The notes beneath the pieces are model-generated. The model ran no database searches. It was not told the origin of the DNA and saw nothing but the letters and a program-made list of their open reading frames with translations. This document shows, one piece after another, positions 45,701 to 58,159 of a DNA stretch of 64,000 bases. Both the position numbers and the translations under genes were made by a program. Source of the stretch: Macrotrachela quadricornifera (taxonomy: Eukaryota > Rotifera > Eurotatoria > Philodinida > Philodinidae); contig JAJEKB010021378.1 in the NCBI GenBank assembly GCA_022393335.1, forward strand, positions 399,483 through 463,482. The letters are read 5' to 3'. The first letter of the stretch is position 1, and the number at the start of each line of letters is the position of its first letter.

Positions 45701-47390
45701 CTCAATGAATGTTCCTGAAGATATGTTTTTTTTTTAAGTGTGAATCCATTCTTCTGTGATAAGAATCTGTTCGAATTTCTGTCAGAAAGTGTATAGATGG
45801 AGCGCAATTTTAAGTAATAAACAATGGAATTTTACTAGATATGTTCTTATTTTAGAAAGATCTCCTTGTGCCTAACACCTTTGTATACGTATCATGTTAA
45901 TTATAGGACATAATGCAAAGAAAGAATAAAATAATTTCAAGACACTTTCTATAGTAAGAAATATCTTTTTTAATTAACTGTAGTCCAATAATATAGGGAA
46001 ATAATTCCTTTTTATGAAGTTATGATGTAAACAGCTAGATATACATATTTGTTACACGAAAGAGAATATAACAAGTCGTAGAAATATGTTCAATTTCGTT
46101 CTTTAAAAGCGTCCAGACACAATAAATGGTTCATTTTAACAATAACCAGTATATTGTTCTGAGTTAGTGAATACGGAAGTAAAGTCAATTGTTGAAAATG
46201 ACTTGAATTTACTTAATTAAATGTCAGTTTTTCATATGGTACCAATCTATTATTATAAATAAGCAAGATTGTTTGTTTTCTCGAATGCGAATGATGACTA
46301 TTGGAGATTTTAAAATTGATCTGAATATCAATCTTAAATTTATAAAATCATGAATAGATGCCATTTATAGTAATAAAAAATAGTATTATGACTTGTAAAC
46401 ATTGTATGATGTTAAAATAGATATATTTTTTTTATTATTATTATAATTATTTGCAAGACAAATTTATGAGATAGATTCATTCATAATTGAAATCTATATA
46501 AACAGAATATGCTTTTTAATAAATCACAAAAACAATATTTTGATTGATGAAATTTTCATTATTCTTCTGTCACACACTATTAAATATGTCTTAATCAAAT
46601 TGTATATGATGTATGTCGTGTTCTTTTTTCTATGTTAGAATGATGATAGAAAACAGGTATGAAGGGCTGCTGTTTTTTTTTATTTATGAAATGACTGCTT
46701 TAAGTTATAATATAATTGTCACTTTAGACATTTTGTCATATTCCAAAACAAAGTAATAGAAGAAATTATAAATACATCTGTTTTTATCAATTATGAATTG
46801 TATAATTCACGAATGCTTTTAATAAATCATATATAATTACTTTGGAAACTTAATAAGATAAGTCTTCGTGCTTTTCAGAAAGATAGATCTAATTTCTTTA
46901 TATCTTATAGAAGTAATTAGTTAAGAATGACGCTCTGTATGTATACGATTTAAAAATTTTTATAGGAACGAAAATATTTTGATTTAATTAATTAGATTTT
47001 TCGAGGTTTTTTTTTCTTTTCTTATCTAAAAGTTACTTATGTATGTCTTTGCAATAAGAACAAGTATGACAGCGAAGACATTTCAAAATTTTAGAATTAG
47101 AACTAATTCTGACATCAGTTTTATTTACTTACTATATCATATATATTAAATACAATTTTCTTTTTCCTTTAACAAAAAGAAAAAATATAGTCAAAATGTA
47201 TAATCTCTTTCTCTATTAAATATTCACTTGTATTTTTTTTTAAATATAGTTTCCTAAGATATTCACACGCAATTGGTGACTAAACTTGCACTGTTACACT
47301 TAAACAATAAACAATAGTTGTAAACTGAAAAGAAAATTATCGATATTAATATATACGTTCTTTATAAAAGAATATTGAAGAATTTTCAAA
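45701..47390. other. intergenic, 5' flank of copy B, duplicated at copy C
   Basis: From about 46431 the sequence matches the flank of the third paralog (from about 53820), including AAGAATGACGCTCTGTATGTAT (46923 and 54955). This shows that the duplication unit was larger than the gene. Nothing else seen. Confidence 0.5.
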
Positions 47391-50015
47391 ATGAATAGCA
47401 ACAACCAGATCATTATCTGCTTTTTATTTTTGTTATTTACTATTTATTTAATTGATGCTTTTCATCCAAATGTAAATGATTATGATGCATATGGTTTAAA
47501 AATTGCTATGAATGAACTTATTCTTGTTGAAGCAAGAAATGAAAATTATCCACCATCATTTCTTGTTCAATTTGCGCCCTATAATAATACTCAATCATCA
47601 TTGAAATGTTTTATTAATTATCAAGATGGTTTCGATCATTATGTTTATACTGTTGCACTTGCTGAAAATCAAACACAATTTTTCTTTATTGGAGAATTAC
47701 TTAATGGAAGAAATGGAACTTTTATAGGCGTGGCAAAATATAACAATACTTTCTTGACATGTGATACAAGTTTTTCTTATTCTCTACAATATATTTTTAA
47801 CTATGAACATCAAGAATATTATGTAATTGGTGTTGAATCAAACGGTCGTTTTGCTTATGGATTTTCAAATAAATTTATTTGTATATTTGATTCACAAAAT
47901 GTGACTTCATTTAAATTGTGGAATGGATATTTAACATGGCCAGATAATTCATTTATGCCTCATGCAGTTCAATTAACAGATCATTTTGGTATTATTGCTG
48001 GATTTATTCGCAATCCTATAAATACAATTTCAAAATATATTTCAATAATATATTTAATTAATTTTAATTTATCTGATAATTATCCAATTATTGTTGATGA
48101 ATATAGACCTAATTTCACATTTGGTTCATGGCAAGATTTGTTGACTAATTCTGATGCTGATATTTATTCATCTAAATATGGTATATCTATTAGTATAAAT
48201 AAAAATGGAAATATTTTAGTTGGATTGCCATTTGTTAATCAAGTATTTTTATTTTCTGTCGATATAATACAACCAATTAAATTAAATTTTATTGATAGAA
48301 ACACAAAAGAAAGAACAATAGGAAATGGAAAAGGTGTAGCATGGTTAGATAATGGAATAGCTGCTGTTTTAGTTAATGTATATTCACTTACTTATCAATG
48401 GTCATCTTCACAAATCTATTTTTATGATATTCAAAATTATGGTTATAATACAGATAGTTATCCGATATCAGTTTTTCCTAATAATCATCAACTACTACCA
48501 TTGAGTCTTAGTTCAATATTATTAAATATAATATCATCTCCATCATCATTAGCTATACTTGATAGTCAAGGAAATATTCTTATTCTAAATCCAACACCAC
48601 CTGGATTTTATCCACTTGTTGAAGATATTGAATCAATGCCAATATTTACTTCACCAAAATCATGTTTACCAGGTACATATAAAAATCAAACTAATATGCT
48701 TGATTGTATTCCTTGTCCAAATGGTACAAAAAATTCAGGTAATTCAAGTGTACAATGTATTCCATGTGAATCAAAATCATTTTGTTCACTTGGTTCTATT
48801 AATGAAATACCTCAATCAGCATTAGAAACTACAAGACAAGCTTTAGCATATCCACAATCACCCGAAAGTACAATATTTGATGAAATTCTTGTTCAAAATA
48901 TGTTTCAAATGGGACCAGGTCGTTGTTTAATTATATCGCCATTATTTTGGACATTAATTGTTGCAACTTTAGCTACTATTATGATTATTATAATGGCTAT
49001 ATTAAATAATTGTATTAAACATCCTCGAAGTAAAATAATACGACGACGATTAAAATATATATTAAAAGGTATAGATTTAGTTGGTGAAGGTGAATTATGG
49101 ATTGGTGGTTTAGCATCATTCTCTATTATAGTTTTAGTTGGTTTTGCATATGCATTTAGTATTCATTATTCAAAACAATATCCAATTGAAAAAGTATCTG
49201 ATTCATATTTTGCATGTGATTTATCATTGAGAAATGCAAAATTTTTTTCACATATTCATTCATTATCTATACCTGTGACACATGCTGAACAAAAAATGTT
49301 TGATTTATTAGATAATCAAAGATTCTATTTAAATATAGATTTGATAAATACATTAATTAAATGTGATGTTATATCACTTCAAGCTTTAGTTGGATTACAA
49401 TGGTCTTCTATTCATTGGTCAAATTGTACTAATCATAATTCAATTTTATCTTTATCTATTCCACTTCCTTATCAACATATATCTGTACAAGTAAATATAG
49501 CTGATACACAAATGATTAGTGCATTACGTATTGGTTTATATGGAAATGGAGAAGAAAGTGAACATTATAATTTAAGAGAATTAAATTTTTACCAAGCATT
49601 CTTTAAATATGAACATATTTTAACACAAAATTTACCAATTAGTCTAAGTATGACAAAAGTGATTAATGAAACATTATCAATGGATGATGAAGAATCAGAT
49701 TATGGTGGAATTTTTATTCCGACATTTAACACAAACCCAAATATTTTGTTTTTAACAAAAGATGAATATGTTCTTTCATCATCAACATCAACATTAACAA
49801 CACTAATAATTAGTATTAGTGAAACTCCATATTATGTTAAAAATTTACAACAACCAATAGCTAAACGTTCAGAAATTATTTTTCATAATCTTCTATTTAC
49901 AATCGTTTGTTTAGAATTATTTGGATTAATATTTTTATTATATAAACTTATTCTCAAACCATTTTGCATTGTACTTGTTCCTCGTTATTTTTCAAAGAAT
50001 AACGAAAAGAAATAG
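47391..50015 (+). CDS. orphan intronless 3-TM receptor-like protein, copy B (tail truncated)
   Basis: 874 codons, one exon, the same plan as copy A: signal peptide (CFLFLLFTIYLID), propeller-like ectodomain, Cys knot, TM1, basic loop (HPRSKIIRRRLKYILKG), TM2 (IGGLASFSIIVLVGFAYAFS), second ectodomain with MDDEESDYGGIFIPTFN conserved, TM3. It stops at TAG (50013-50015), where copy A has TCG. The frame beyond this stop still encodes the paralogous tail (a segment MNNDMEINHVTCIF), so about 17 cytosolic residues are lost by one substitution. The start is the first ATG and aligns with the paralogs. Closer in sequence to copy C than to copy A. Function unknown. Confidence 0.84.
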   Translation: MNSNNQIIICFLFLLFTIYLIDAFHPNVNDYDAYGLKIAMNELILVEARNENYPPSFLVQFAPYNNTQSSLKCFINYQDGFDHYVYTVALAENQTQFFFIGELLNGRNGTFIGVAKYNNTFLTCDTSFSYSLQYIFNYEHQEYYVIGVESNGRFAYGFSNKFICIFDSQNVTSFKLWNGYLTWPDNSFMPHAVQLTDHFGIIAGFIRNPINTISKYISIIYLINFNLSDNYPIIVDEYRPNFTFGSWQDLLTNSDADIYSSKYGISISINKNGNILVGLPFVNQVFLFSVDIIQPIKLNFIDRNTKERTIGNGKGVAWLDNGIAAVLVNVYSLTYQWSSSQIYFYDIQNYGYNTDSYPISVFPNNHQLLPLSLSSILLNIISSPSSLAILDSQGNILILNPTPPGFYPLVEDIESMPIFTSPKSCLPGTYKNQTNMLDCIPCPNGTKNSGNSSVQCIPCESKSFCSLGSINEIPQSALETTRQALAYPQSPESTIFDEILVQNMFQMGPGRCLIISPLFWTLIVATLATIMIIIMAILNNCIKHPRSKIIRRRLKYILKGIDLVGEGELWIGGLASFSIIVLVGFAYAFSIHYSKQYPIEKVSDSYFACDLSLRNAKFFSHIHSLSIPVTHAEQKMFDLLDNQRFYLNIDLINTLIKCDVISLQALVGLQWSSIHWSNCTNHNSILSLSIPLPYQHISVQVNIADTQMISALRIGLYGNGEESEHYNLRELNFYQAFFKYEHILTQNLPISLSMTKVINETLSMDDEESDYGGIFIPTFNTNPNILFLTKDEYVLSSSTSTLTTLIISISETPYYVKNLQQPIAKRSEIIFHNLLFTIVCLELFGLIFLLYKLILKPFCIVLVPRYFSKNNEKK

Positions 50016-51875
50016 AACGAGATGAACAATGATATGGAAATAAATCATGTGACATGTATTTTTATGAATATTTTTTTTGAATGAATATAGTAGGAGCGGG
50101 ATAATCCTCCACCCTTTGCTTCCATCCACTCAATAATCGGAAACCTTCTTTTTGTTGCAAGCAAACTTTGAGAAAAAATTTTTAATTTTCTAAAAATTAA
50201 CTTCATTGCTAATTTTTATTGAGCTCGTTGTATCTCTCTCATATGCTTTATTAAATTCAGTTTTATTATGAAGTAATATTTCATGTACACCGACTCTTTC
50301 AATCTGTCACTGTTACAATGCCATAATTTATGCATTTTATTTTGATATAAAAATATTCTAAATTTAATTTAGAAACAATTGAAATACTTTTTATCATAGC
50401 CATATTTCTGTAAACCTGAATCTTTATTCTAAAACTTTTGGCATGTGCAGCCTTTTGAATTTTTGCCTTGCCGATAGTTTGTTTGGATAGAGAAATAAAT
50501 TTTTATATTTCTTTTTATTCCTTAAATTTTGAAATTTAATGGAACAATAACATCAACGACGTCAAATAAGTGAAAGCCAATTGTTAATAGAAATACATCT
50601 TCACAAAGTGCATTGATTCAGGTCAGTTTGATCCTGAATCTTTTCAAAAATCTCAACTACATCTCTCAAATTTGGTTGTGCATCACGGATGAATGAATTT
50701 TTGCTGTAGTTTACAATGTGCCACTATCAAAATCGTACATATTTAAGTTAAAACTCATTCTTATCATTCTTGGGTAAAAAATTATCCTAAATTTTCTTTA
50801 ATTTTTATCACAGTATAAACTTTTATTTTTCATTATTATATCAATTTTTTTGAATTGTTTTTCCTTTCTTGTGCAAATAGCTCATTGATAGTAAAAATAT
50901 ATGAATTATGTTGAATGCATTCAACTTTATTTTGTTTCTTGTTGACAAATCAAGGCATCAAAATTTTCTTCTGTTCTGTACGAGTGAGGTGAAACAATTT
51001 GTTTTCATATTTTAACTAATATACTATTTTAGAAATTTTTTGTTTTATAATCTCAATATGGAACGAACAGAAATACAAAGGGAGATTTCTGACACTGAAA
51101 ACGTTGAAAAGAGAAGGTTAGTCCAAAAAGATTTTTTTGTAAAATATAATTGTTAATAGTGTATTAAAATACATGGATCACTCCAATTCGCCAGGCTTTT
51201 TTAAAAGGCACAATTTAAGATTAACTATTTTGTTGTATGCTTAGGCATATTTAGGATTATGCGCAAAATTTCAGATTTCTAAGTTTTGTACTTCATTGTG
51301 GTTCATCATTGCTTTTATATTTTGTGTATGCAACCTGCTAATGAATGATCCATCATAAATTAGAGAATTTTGCATTTCTTTTTTTAATGTCTAAATACGT
51401 TTTACTAAAAATTCGAAATATACTAAAATTCTACCATTTACAAAGAATAGTTTCATCTTTATATTGTCTTCTCTTTTCACGCTGCATCTTCTGGTATATT
51501 TCGTTTTTATTTTCATAAAATGTTTTTAAGGATCAAAATTCTTTCATTTATTGTAAGTCATTCGTTATGTAACGTATAGAAAATGGCGTGTTACTCAGAT
51601 AGAAGAAATGATAGATTACAGGAAAGTGCAAGAGTTAGAAGTTCAAAATTTTGCATATATTCCTAAATATGTTTATGCATTATAACAGAATAATTGAATA
51701 CAAACTTATGCTTTTAGAAGAATCGAACGAAAAAACTTTTGGAATGACCCATGTAGAATATTAATTTCCGATAGAAATTGAAGCGTTGAGTCTTAAAATA
51801 TTAACCCATTGATTATTATTTTAAAATCTTTTATGAAAAACAATGTCAGTTTTCTACTCTTATTTTAGTGGATCA
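50016..51875. other. intergenic; partial copy of the TTAA-element family
   Basis: At about 51384-51505 (TCTAAATACGTTTTACTAAAAAT .. CTTTTCACGCTGCATCTTC) the sequence matches parts of the TTAA element at 27744-28332. No gene seen otherwise. Confidence 0.45.
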
Positions 51876-53359
51876 ATGGATTGTATTACACATTTTGAAG
51901 ATCTTCCAAATGAATTATTTTATGAAATATTTAGTTATCTTGATGTTTATGATATCTATCAATCATTTTATAATACAAATAAATATTTACAAAATATTGT
52001 TGTTAATTCAAATTTTCCATTCAAAATTTCAATATCATCAATGTCAAAAACAATATTTATATGTATTACCAAATTTAAAATCATTAAAATTAAATTCAAT
52101 GCTTAATAATACAAAATTAAATAAAATTTATGATTATATATTTCGATTACCAGTATTAAAATATTGTAATTTAACAATGGATTATTATTCTCATGCTAAT
52201 CCATATTCTTCGGTAATGATAAATACGATTAGTTCAATTGAAGAACTTGTTATTGGTCATGCGATTTCTTTACATCAAGTTCATACATTATTATTATATT
52301 TACCACAACTTCGTCGTTTAACAGTAAATTATCTTATTGGACGTGAGACAGATGATCCAATAGCTTCAAATAAATCATATAATTTAACTTATCTTTGTTT
52401 TAATATTGCATCGGTTGAATTTGATGAATTTAAATTGTTTATAAAAGATTCTTTTAAACAACTTGAAATTTTATGTATTTCAATTGAACTTAATCATACA
52501 TATTTTGATGCAAATCGATGGGAACAATTAATTTTATCATCATTACCAAATTTAAAAATTTTTGATTTTGAATATTTAAGTCAACCGAATTTAAGATTTG
52601 GTGGACCTTATGATTCTCGTGATATTGAACAACGTAGAAGATTTTATAGACATCATGAAAATGTGTATATTTCAAAAGTTAATGAATTTTCTTCCTCATT
52701 TTGGATTGAACGACAATGGTTTTTTGAATATCAATTGTATTTTGATTTAGCAAATCTTAATATAATGGTTTTTTATTCAATTAATCCATACAGGTAATAA
52801 AAAATAAATTTATTTATTTAAATATTTTATTTTTATTTAAAAGACGAAAAGAATTTAAACTTTATGAAAAGTTTTCCAATAATATACAATTGAATAAAAA
52901 AATACAGAATATGAATTCAGTTAAATATTTAGATATTTATGGTGAAGAAGCAATTTCTAATTGTGAAAAATATTTTCCAAATAATAAACAATTAACTCTT
53001 TCATATCATTTTGATAAACATCATGTAGATCTTGAAAAAATTCTTCAAAATATTGTACAAATATGATTAGAAATATCAATCTTAAAGGAATGTCTGCATT
53101 AGAAACTATTGAATTATTTATTTATTTATGTCCTCGAATGCATCAACTTATTCTCGATACTTATCAAGCAAATATTGAATCAATTATGAAATTTTTATTC
53201 GTGAAAATGAAAGATAAGATTCAATATTTATGTTCAATATCTGTTCAAATTAATGAAGAATCATCGATTACAGAAATCAAAGATATCATTGAATCAAATC
53301 AATTAATTAAAAACTATTCAATGAAAAAAATTAATGATGATATATACCTTTGGTGGTAA
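51876..53359 (+). pseudogene. F-box / LRR-like gene with two frameshifts
   Basis: Starts ATG at 51876 just after an acceptor. Residues ITHFEDLPNELFYEIFSYLD with VYDIYQSFYNTNKYL form a clear F-box (SCF ubiquitin-ligase substrate adaptor). The frame is then lost near 52050 and resumes in another frame with leucine-rich, LRR-like text (LPNLKSLKLNSML, LPQLRRLTVNYLIG, LPNLKIFDFEYL) up to ..YSINPYR, a donor at about 52793 and a short intron. The second exon stops at TGA (about 53063), while the paralogous continuation (LFIYLCPRMHQLILDTYQAN) is open in yet another frame to 53359. Two independent frame losses argue for a pseudogene; sequencing error at either point would make it live. Confidence 0.65.
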
Positions 53360-55323
53360 AAATTATTTTTTTCTAATCAAGAATAAATATTCATCGTATC
53401 ATAAATTAATACTGTTTGATAAACTTTTCTTGTACCATTGCATGCTTTGAGAAGATTTAATTATCACCCATTCTTCTATAAAAGAAAGATGAATATATTT
53501 AATTTTTTAGTTGTTCTAAAAAGTCATTCTTGTTCATATTAAAGATATTACCCAGTTTCTGTCTAAGACCATTCTTCAACTCATAACTGATCAGTATTAG
53601 GCATAAAATTCATTTTAGTCTAAATACGTATTGCTTTATTTCAAAAATTTGAATATGATAATTACATCATTTCGTAATAGAAGACAATGTATCGAATGAA
53701 ATAAGAGTTATATTACTCGTAAATTAAAAATTATTTCAAAATGACATTCTGAGAAGAATTTAAGAATTTTTTTATAAAAAAAAAATACAATTTCGTGAAT
53801 GAATTAGAGTGTGCTACTCTATTTATTTTCATATTATTATAACTGTTTGCAAGAGAAATCTATGAGATAGATTTATTTGCATTTGAAATCGAATATAGAA
53901 TACGAAGATTCGACTATCTCTTGGTTATCGTAACAACCTATGTCAAAATAAAAGTCATCGCAAACGGTGCAAAACGTCGAAAACGGCTGCTGTTACAATT
54001 ACCATTTTCCTATCATTATTTAGGTAAATCTTGTTGTTGCACATAAAACGTAAGTACTATTTTATTTATTGATTTATTTACAATTAAATAATTTTTTTTC
54101 TTTATTTTTAGGTCAAATAATGGATTAAATGAAATTGTAAGTACTTTATTGATTTTAATTAATTAGTTTTTTTCTCTGTTACAGATAAGTAACTTCTGTC
54201 TTGATAAGTGTAGAATCGCATGATTGGGACGAGTGGTTATTAGAATATGATTTTTTTTTTTACAGCTCGCTGTTTTTCACCGAGAACGGCGGAAAATGAT
54301 GACCGTTTTTTCATCGTTCAAGACGGTTTCAGACATCGTTTGAGACGGCACAAATGATAAACCTGGGAAATAGTAACGTTCTATTATAGGGTCACAATAG
54401 CAATATTTTGATTAATAAAAATTCTCAATATTCTTCCATGCATATTGCTAGATGTGTTTTAGTCAAATGTATATGATGTATGTCGCGCTCTTTTTCTAGA
54501 TCAAATTGAAGATAGAAAGAAAACAGGCATGAGAGTGATGTTTCTTTAGTTATGAATTATTTGCGTGAAGCTATTAAATAAATAGACCTTCATACATGTC
54601 TGAGAACTTCAAAAAGAGTAATAAAAGAAATATAAATCCATTAGTTTATCTCATGCATTAATTTTATAAATGATAAATACTTTACTTTAAATTTGCAAAG
54701 AGAATAAGTTTTTCTTTTTCATTCATTATTTATATGAAAATGAATAAAAATTTTATTTTTGTTTATTTCTTACTTCGGTATAAATGATAAATAGCAAAAA
54801 AAATGCTCTCATTTTTTGTCTGAATAGGAATGCTGTTAAGTTTTATTTAGAGTTTCATTCATATGATAGATCGAATTATACAGAAAATAAATTTATGATT
54901 TTTCTGGAAAAGTAGTTCTATGTATTGTTTTTCATGCGATAAAAATAATTCGTTAAGAATGACGCTCTGTATGTATATGATTTGAAAGTTTTGATAGAAT
55001 TGAAAGCGTTTAGATTTAATTAATTAGATTTTTTGAGTTTTTTTTAATTTCTTTTTCTATCTAACAGTTATTTATGTCAGTCTATGCAATAAGAACAAGT
55101 ATGACAGCGAAGACACTTCAAAATTTTTTAGACTATAAGTAATTCTGACGTCGAAGCTTTACTTTTTTTTTATATACAAAGTTTGTCTTCAAAGAGTTAC
55201 CAATAACTTCAATAGTACGCTGCTGCTTTTTAACGAATTCGTTTCATTATGAATAATGTAATTTTTTTTATATATTTATTTGATCTTTTCTTTATAGAAG
55301 AATATATTTAGTGTTTTTACGAA
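53360..55323. other. intergenic, 5' flank of copy C with an inserted block
   Basis: The flank matches that of copy B (46431 on), except for about 480 bp at 53920-54395 that copy B lacks. The block contains ACGG/AACGGC-rich motifs and a poly-T run. It is presumably a later insertion; its ends are not resolved. Confidence 0.45.
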
Positions 55324-57999
55324 ATGAGTAAAAATAATCAGTTGATTATTTGTTTCTTAATTTTATTATTTATTATCTATACAAATGACGCGTTTAATCC
55401 AAATGTAAATGATTATGATGCATATGGTTTAAAAATTGCTATGAATGAACTTATTCTTGTTGAAGCAAGAAATGAAAAATCTTCACCATCATTTCTTATT
55501 CAATTTGCACCTTATAACAATACTCATTCATCATTAAAATGTCTTATTAATTATCCTGATACAGTTGATCATTATATTTATAGTGTTGCACTTGCTCAAA
55601 GTCAAACACAATTTTTTTTTGCTGGAGAATTAATGAACGGAAGAAATGGAACTTTTATAGGCGTGGCAAAATATAACAATACTTTCTCGACATGTGACAC
55701 AAGTTTTTCTTATTTTCTACAATATATTTTTAACTATGAACATCAAGAATATTATGCAATTGGTGTTGAATCAAACGGTCGTTTTGCTTATGGTTTTTCA
55801 AACGAATTTCTTTGTATATTTGATTCACAAAATGTGACTTCATTTAAATTGTGGAATGGATATTTAACATGGCCAGATAATTCATTTATGCCTCATGCAG
55901 TTCAATTAACAGATCATTTTGGTATTATCGCTGGATTTATTCGCAATCCTATAAATACAATTACAAAATATGTTTCAATAATATATTTAATTAATTTTAA
56001 TTTATCTGATAATTATCCAATTATTGTTGATGAATATAGACCTAATTTCACATTTGGTTCATGGCAAGATATGCTGACTAATTCTGATGCTGATATTTAT
56101 TCAGCTAAATATGATATGTCTATTAGTATAAATAAAAATGGAAATATTTTAGTTGGAATGCAATTTGTTAATCAAGTATTTTTATTTTCTGTCGATATAA
56201 TAAAACCAATTAAATTAAATTTTATTAGTAGAAATACAAAAGAAAGAAAAATAGGAAATGGAAAAGGTGTAGCATGGTTAGATAATGGAATAGCTGCTGT
56301 TTTAGTTAATGTATATTCACTTACTTATCAATGGTTATCTTCACAAATCTTTTTTTATGATATTCAAAATTATGGTTATAATTCATCTAGTGCTCCATTA
56401 TCAGGTTTTCCTAGTAATCATCAACTATTACCATTAAGTTTTAGTTCAATATTATTAAATATAATATCATCTCCATCATCATTAGCTATACTTGATAGTC
56501 AAGGAAATATTCTTATTCTAAATCCAACACCACCTGGATTTTATCCATTTGTTGAAGATATTGGATCAATACCAATATTTACTTCACCAAAATCATGTTT
56601 ACCAGGTACATATAAACATCGACCAGGAGTTCATAATTGTATTCTTTGTCCAAATGGTACAAAAAATTCAGGTAATTCCAGTTTACAATGCATTCCATGT
56701 GAATCAAAATCATTTTGTTCACTTGGTTCTGTTAGTGAAATACCTCAATCAGCATTGAAAACTACAAGACAAGCTTTAGCATATCCACAATCACCCGAAA
56801 GTACAATATTTGATGAAATTCTTTTTGAAAATATGTTTCAAATGGGACCAGGTCGTTGTTTAATTATATCGCCATTATTTTGGACATTAATTGTTGCAAG
56901 TTTAGCTATTATTATGACTATTATAATGGCTATATTAAATAATTGTATTAAACATCCTGGAGGGAAAAGAATAAGTCAACGATTAATAAATCTTTTTAAA
57001 TGTATAGATTTAGTTGGCGAAGGTGAATTATGGGTTGGTGGTTTAGTTTCATTCTCTATTATAGTTTTAGTTGGTTTTGCATATGCATTTAGTATTCATT
57101 ATTCAAAACAATATCCAATTGAAAAAGTATCAGATTCATATTTTGCATGTGATTTATCATTAAGAAATGCAAAATTTTTTTCACATATTCATTCATTATC
57201 TGTACCAGTGATACATGCTGAACAAAAAATGTTTGATTTATTAAATAATCAAATGTTCTATTTAAATATAGACTTGATAAATACATTAATTAAATGTGAT
57301 GTTATATCACTTCAAGCTTTATTTGGATCACAGTGGTCTTCTATTCTTTGGTCAAATTGTACTAATCATAATTCAATTTTATCTTTATCTATTCCACTTC
57401 CTTATCAACATATATCTGTACAAGTAAATATAGCTGATACACAAATGATTAGTGCATTACGTATTGGTTTATATGGAAATGGAGAAAAAAGTGACCATTA
57501 TAATTTAAGAGAATTAAATTTTTACCAAGCATTCTTTAAATATGAACATATTTTAACACAAAATTTACCAATTTCTCTAAGTATGACAAAAGTGATTAAT
57601 GAAACATTATCAATGGATGATGAAGAATCAGATTATGGTGGAATTTTTATTCCGACATTTAATACAGACCCAAACAGTTTATTTCTATCAAATGATCAAT
57701 ATGTTCTTTTATCGTCAACATCAACATTAACGACACTAATAATTAGTATTAGTGAAACTCCATATTATGTTAAAAATTTACAACAACCAATAGCTAAACC
57801 TCGAGAAATTGCTTTTCATAATCTTCTATTTACAATTGTTTGTTTGGAAATATTTGGTTTAATATTATTACTCTATAAACTTATTATTAAACCATTATCT
57901 CATCTACATTTTCCTGATTGTATTTCAAAGAATAACACGAAAAAATTTAATAAGAAAAATAATGATATAGAAGTAAACCATATGTCATGTACTTTTTGA
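55324..57999 (+). CDS. orphan intronless 3-TM receptor-like protein, copy C
   Basis: 891 codons in one exon, same order of parts as copies A and B: signal peptide (ICFLILLFIIYTND), propeller-like ectodomain, a Cys-rich knot in which one stretch differs (YKHRPGVHNCILCPNGTK), TM1 (LFWTLIVASLAIIMTIIMAI), basic loop, TM2 (VGGLVSFSIIVLVGFAYAFS), second ectodomain, TM3 and a full-length tail ending NHMSCTF. The first ATG aligns with the paralogs. It is flanked on the 3' side by a fold-back and then by broken 3' ends of further copies. Sequence conservation is very high in the ectodomain and TM parts, and the frame is intact, so it is probably expressed and constrained. No known family assigned. Confidence 0.85.
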   Translation: MSKNNQLIICFLILLFIIYTNDAFNPNVNDYDAYGLKIAMNELILVEARNEKSSPSFLIQFAPYNNTHSSLKCLINYPDTVDHYIYSVALAQSQTQFFFAGELMNGRNGTFIGVAKYNNTFSTCDTSFSYFLQYIFNYEHQEYYAIGVESNGRFAYGFSNEFLCIFDSQNVTSFKLWNGYLTWPDNSFMPHAVQLTDHFGIIAGFIRNPINTITKYVSIIYLINFNLSDNYPIIVDEYRPNFTFGSWQDMLTNSDADIYSAKYDMSISINKNGNILVGMQFVNQVFLFSVDIIKPIKLNFISRNTKERKIGNGKGVAWLDNGIAAVLVNVYSLTYQWLSSQIFFYDIQNYGYNSSSAPLSGFPSNHQLLPLSFSSILLNIISSPSSLAILDSQGNILILNPTPPGFYPFVEDIGSIPIFTSPKSCLPGTYKHRPGVHNCILCPNGTKNSGNSSLQCIPCESKSFCSLGSVSEIPQSALKTTRQALAYPQSPESTIFDEILFENMFQMGPGRCLIISPLFWTLIVASLAIIMTIIMAILNNCIKHPGGKRISQRLINLFKCIDLVGEGELWVGGLVSFSIIVLVGFAYAFSIHYSKQYPIEKVSDSYFACDLSLRNAKFFSHIHSLSVPVIHAEQKMFDLLNNQMFYLNIDLINTLIKCDVISLQALFGSQWSSILWSNCTNHNSILSLSIPLPYQHISVQVNIADTQMISALRIGLYGNGEKSDHYNLRELNFYQAFFKYEHILTQNLPISLSMTKVINETLSMDDEESDYGGIFIPTFNTDPNSLFLSNDQYVLLSSTSTLTTLIISISETPYYVKNLQQPIAKPREIAFHNLLFTIVCLEIFGLILLLYKLIIKPLSHLHFPDCISKNNTKKFNKKNNDIEVNHMSCTF

Positions 58000-58159
58000 A
58001 CATTTTATCGTTTTTCTTGTAATACTTAAATTTAACATTAAAAAAAAACACATTGCTTCAAAGGCAGATTACTAATTTTTGTTGATATTAATATGTGATC
58101 ATCATAATTGAGATCTTTGAAAACTATAGAAGATTTCTAGAAAAATGAATTTAAGATAA

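Noticed and set aside
36594..56758. 69-codon ORFs inside copies A, B and C (36594, 48616, 56549)
   Set aside because: Same-position shadow frame in each paralog, conserved only because the main frame is.
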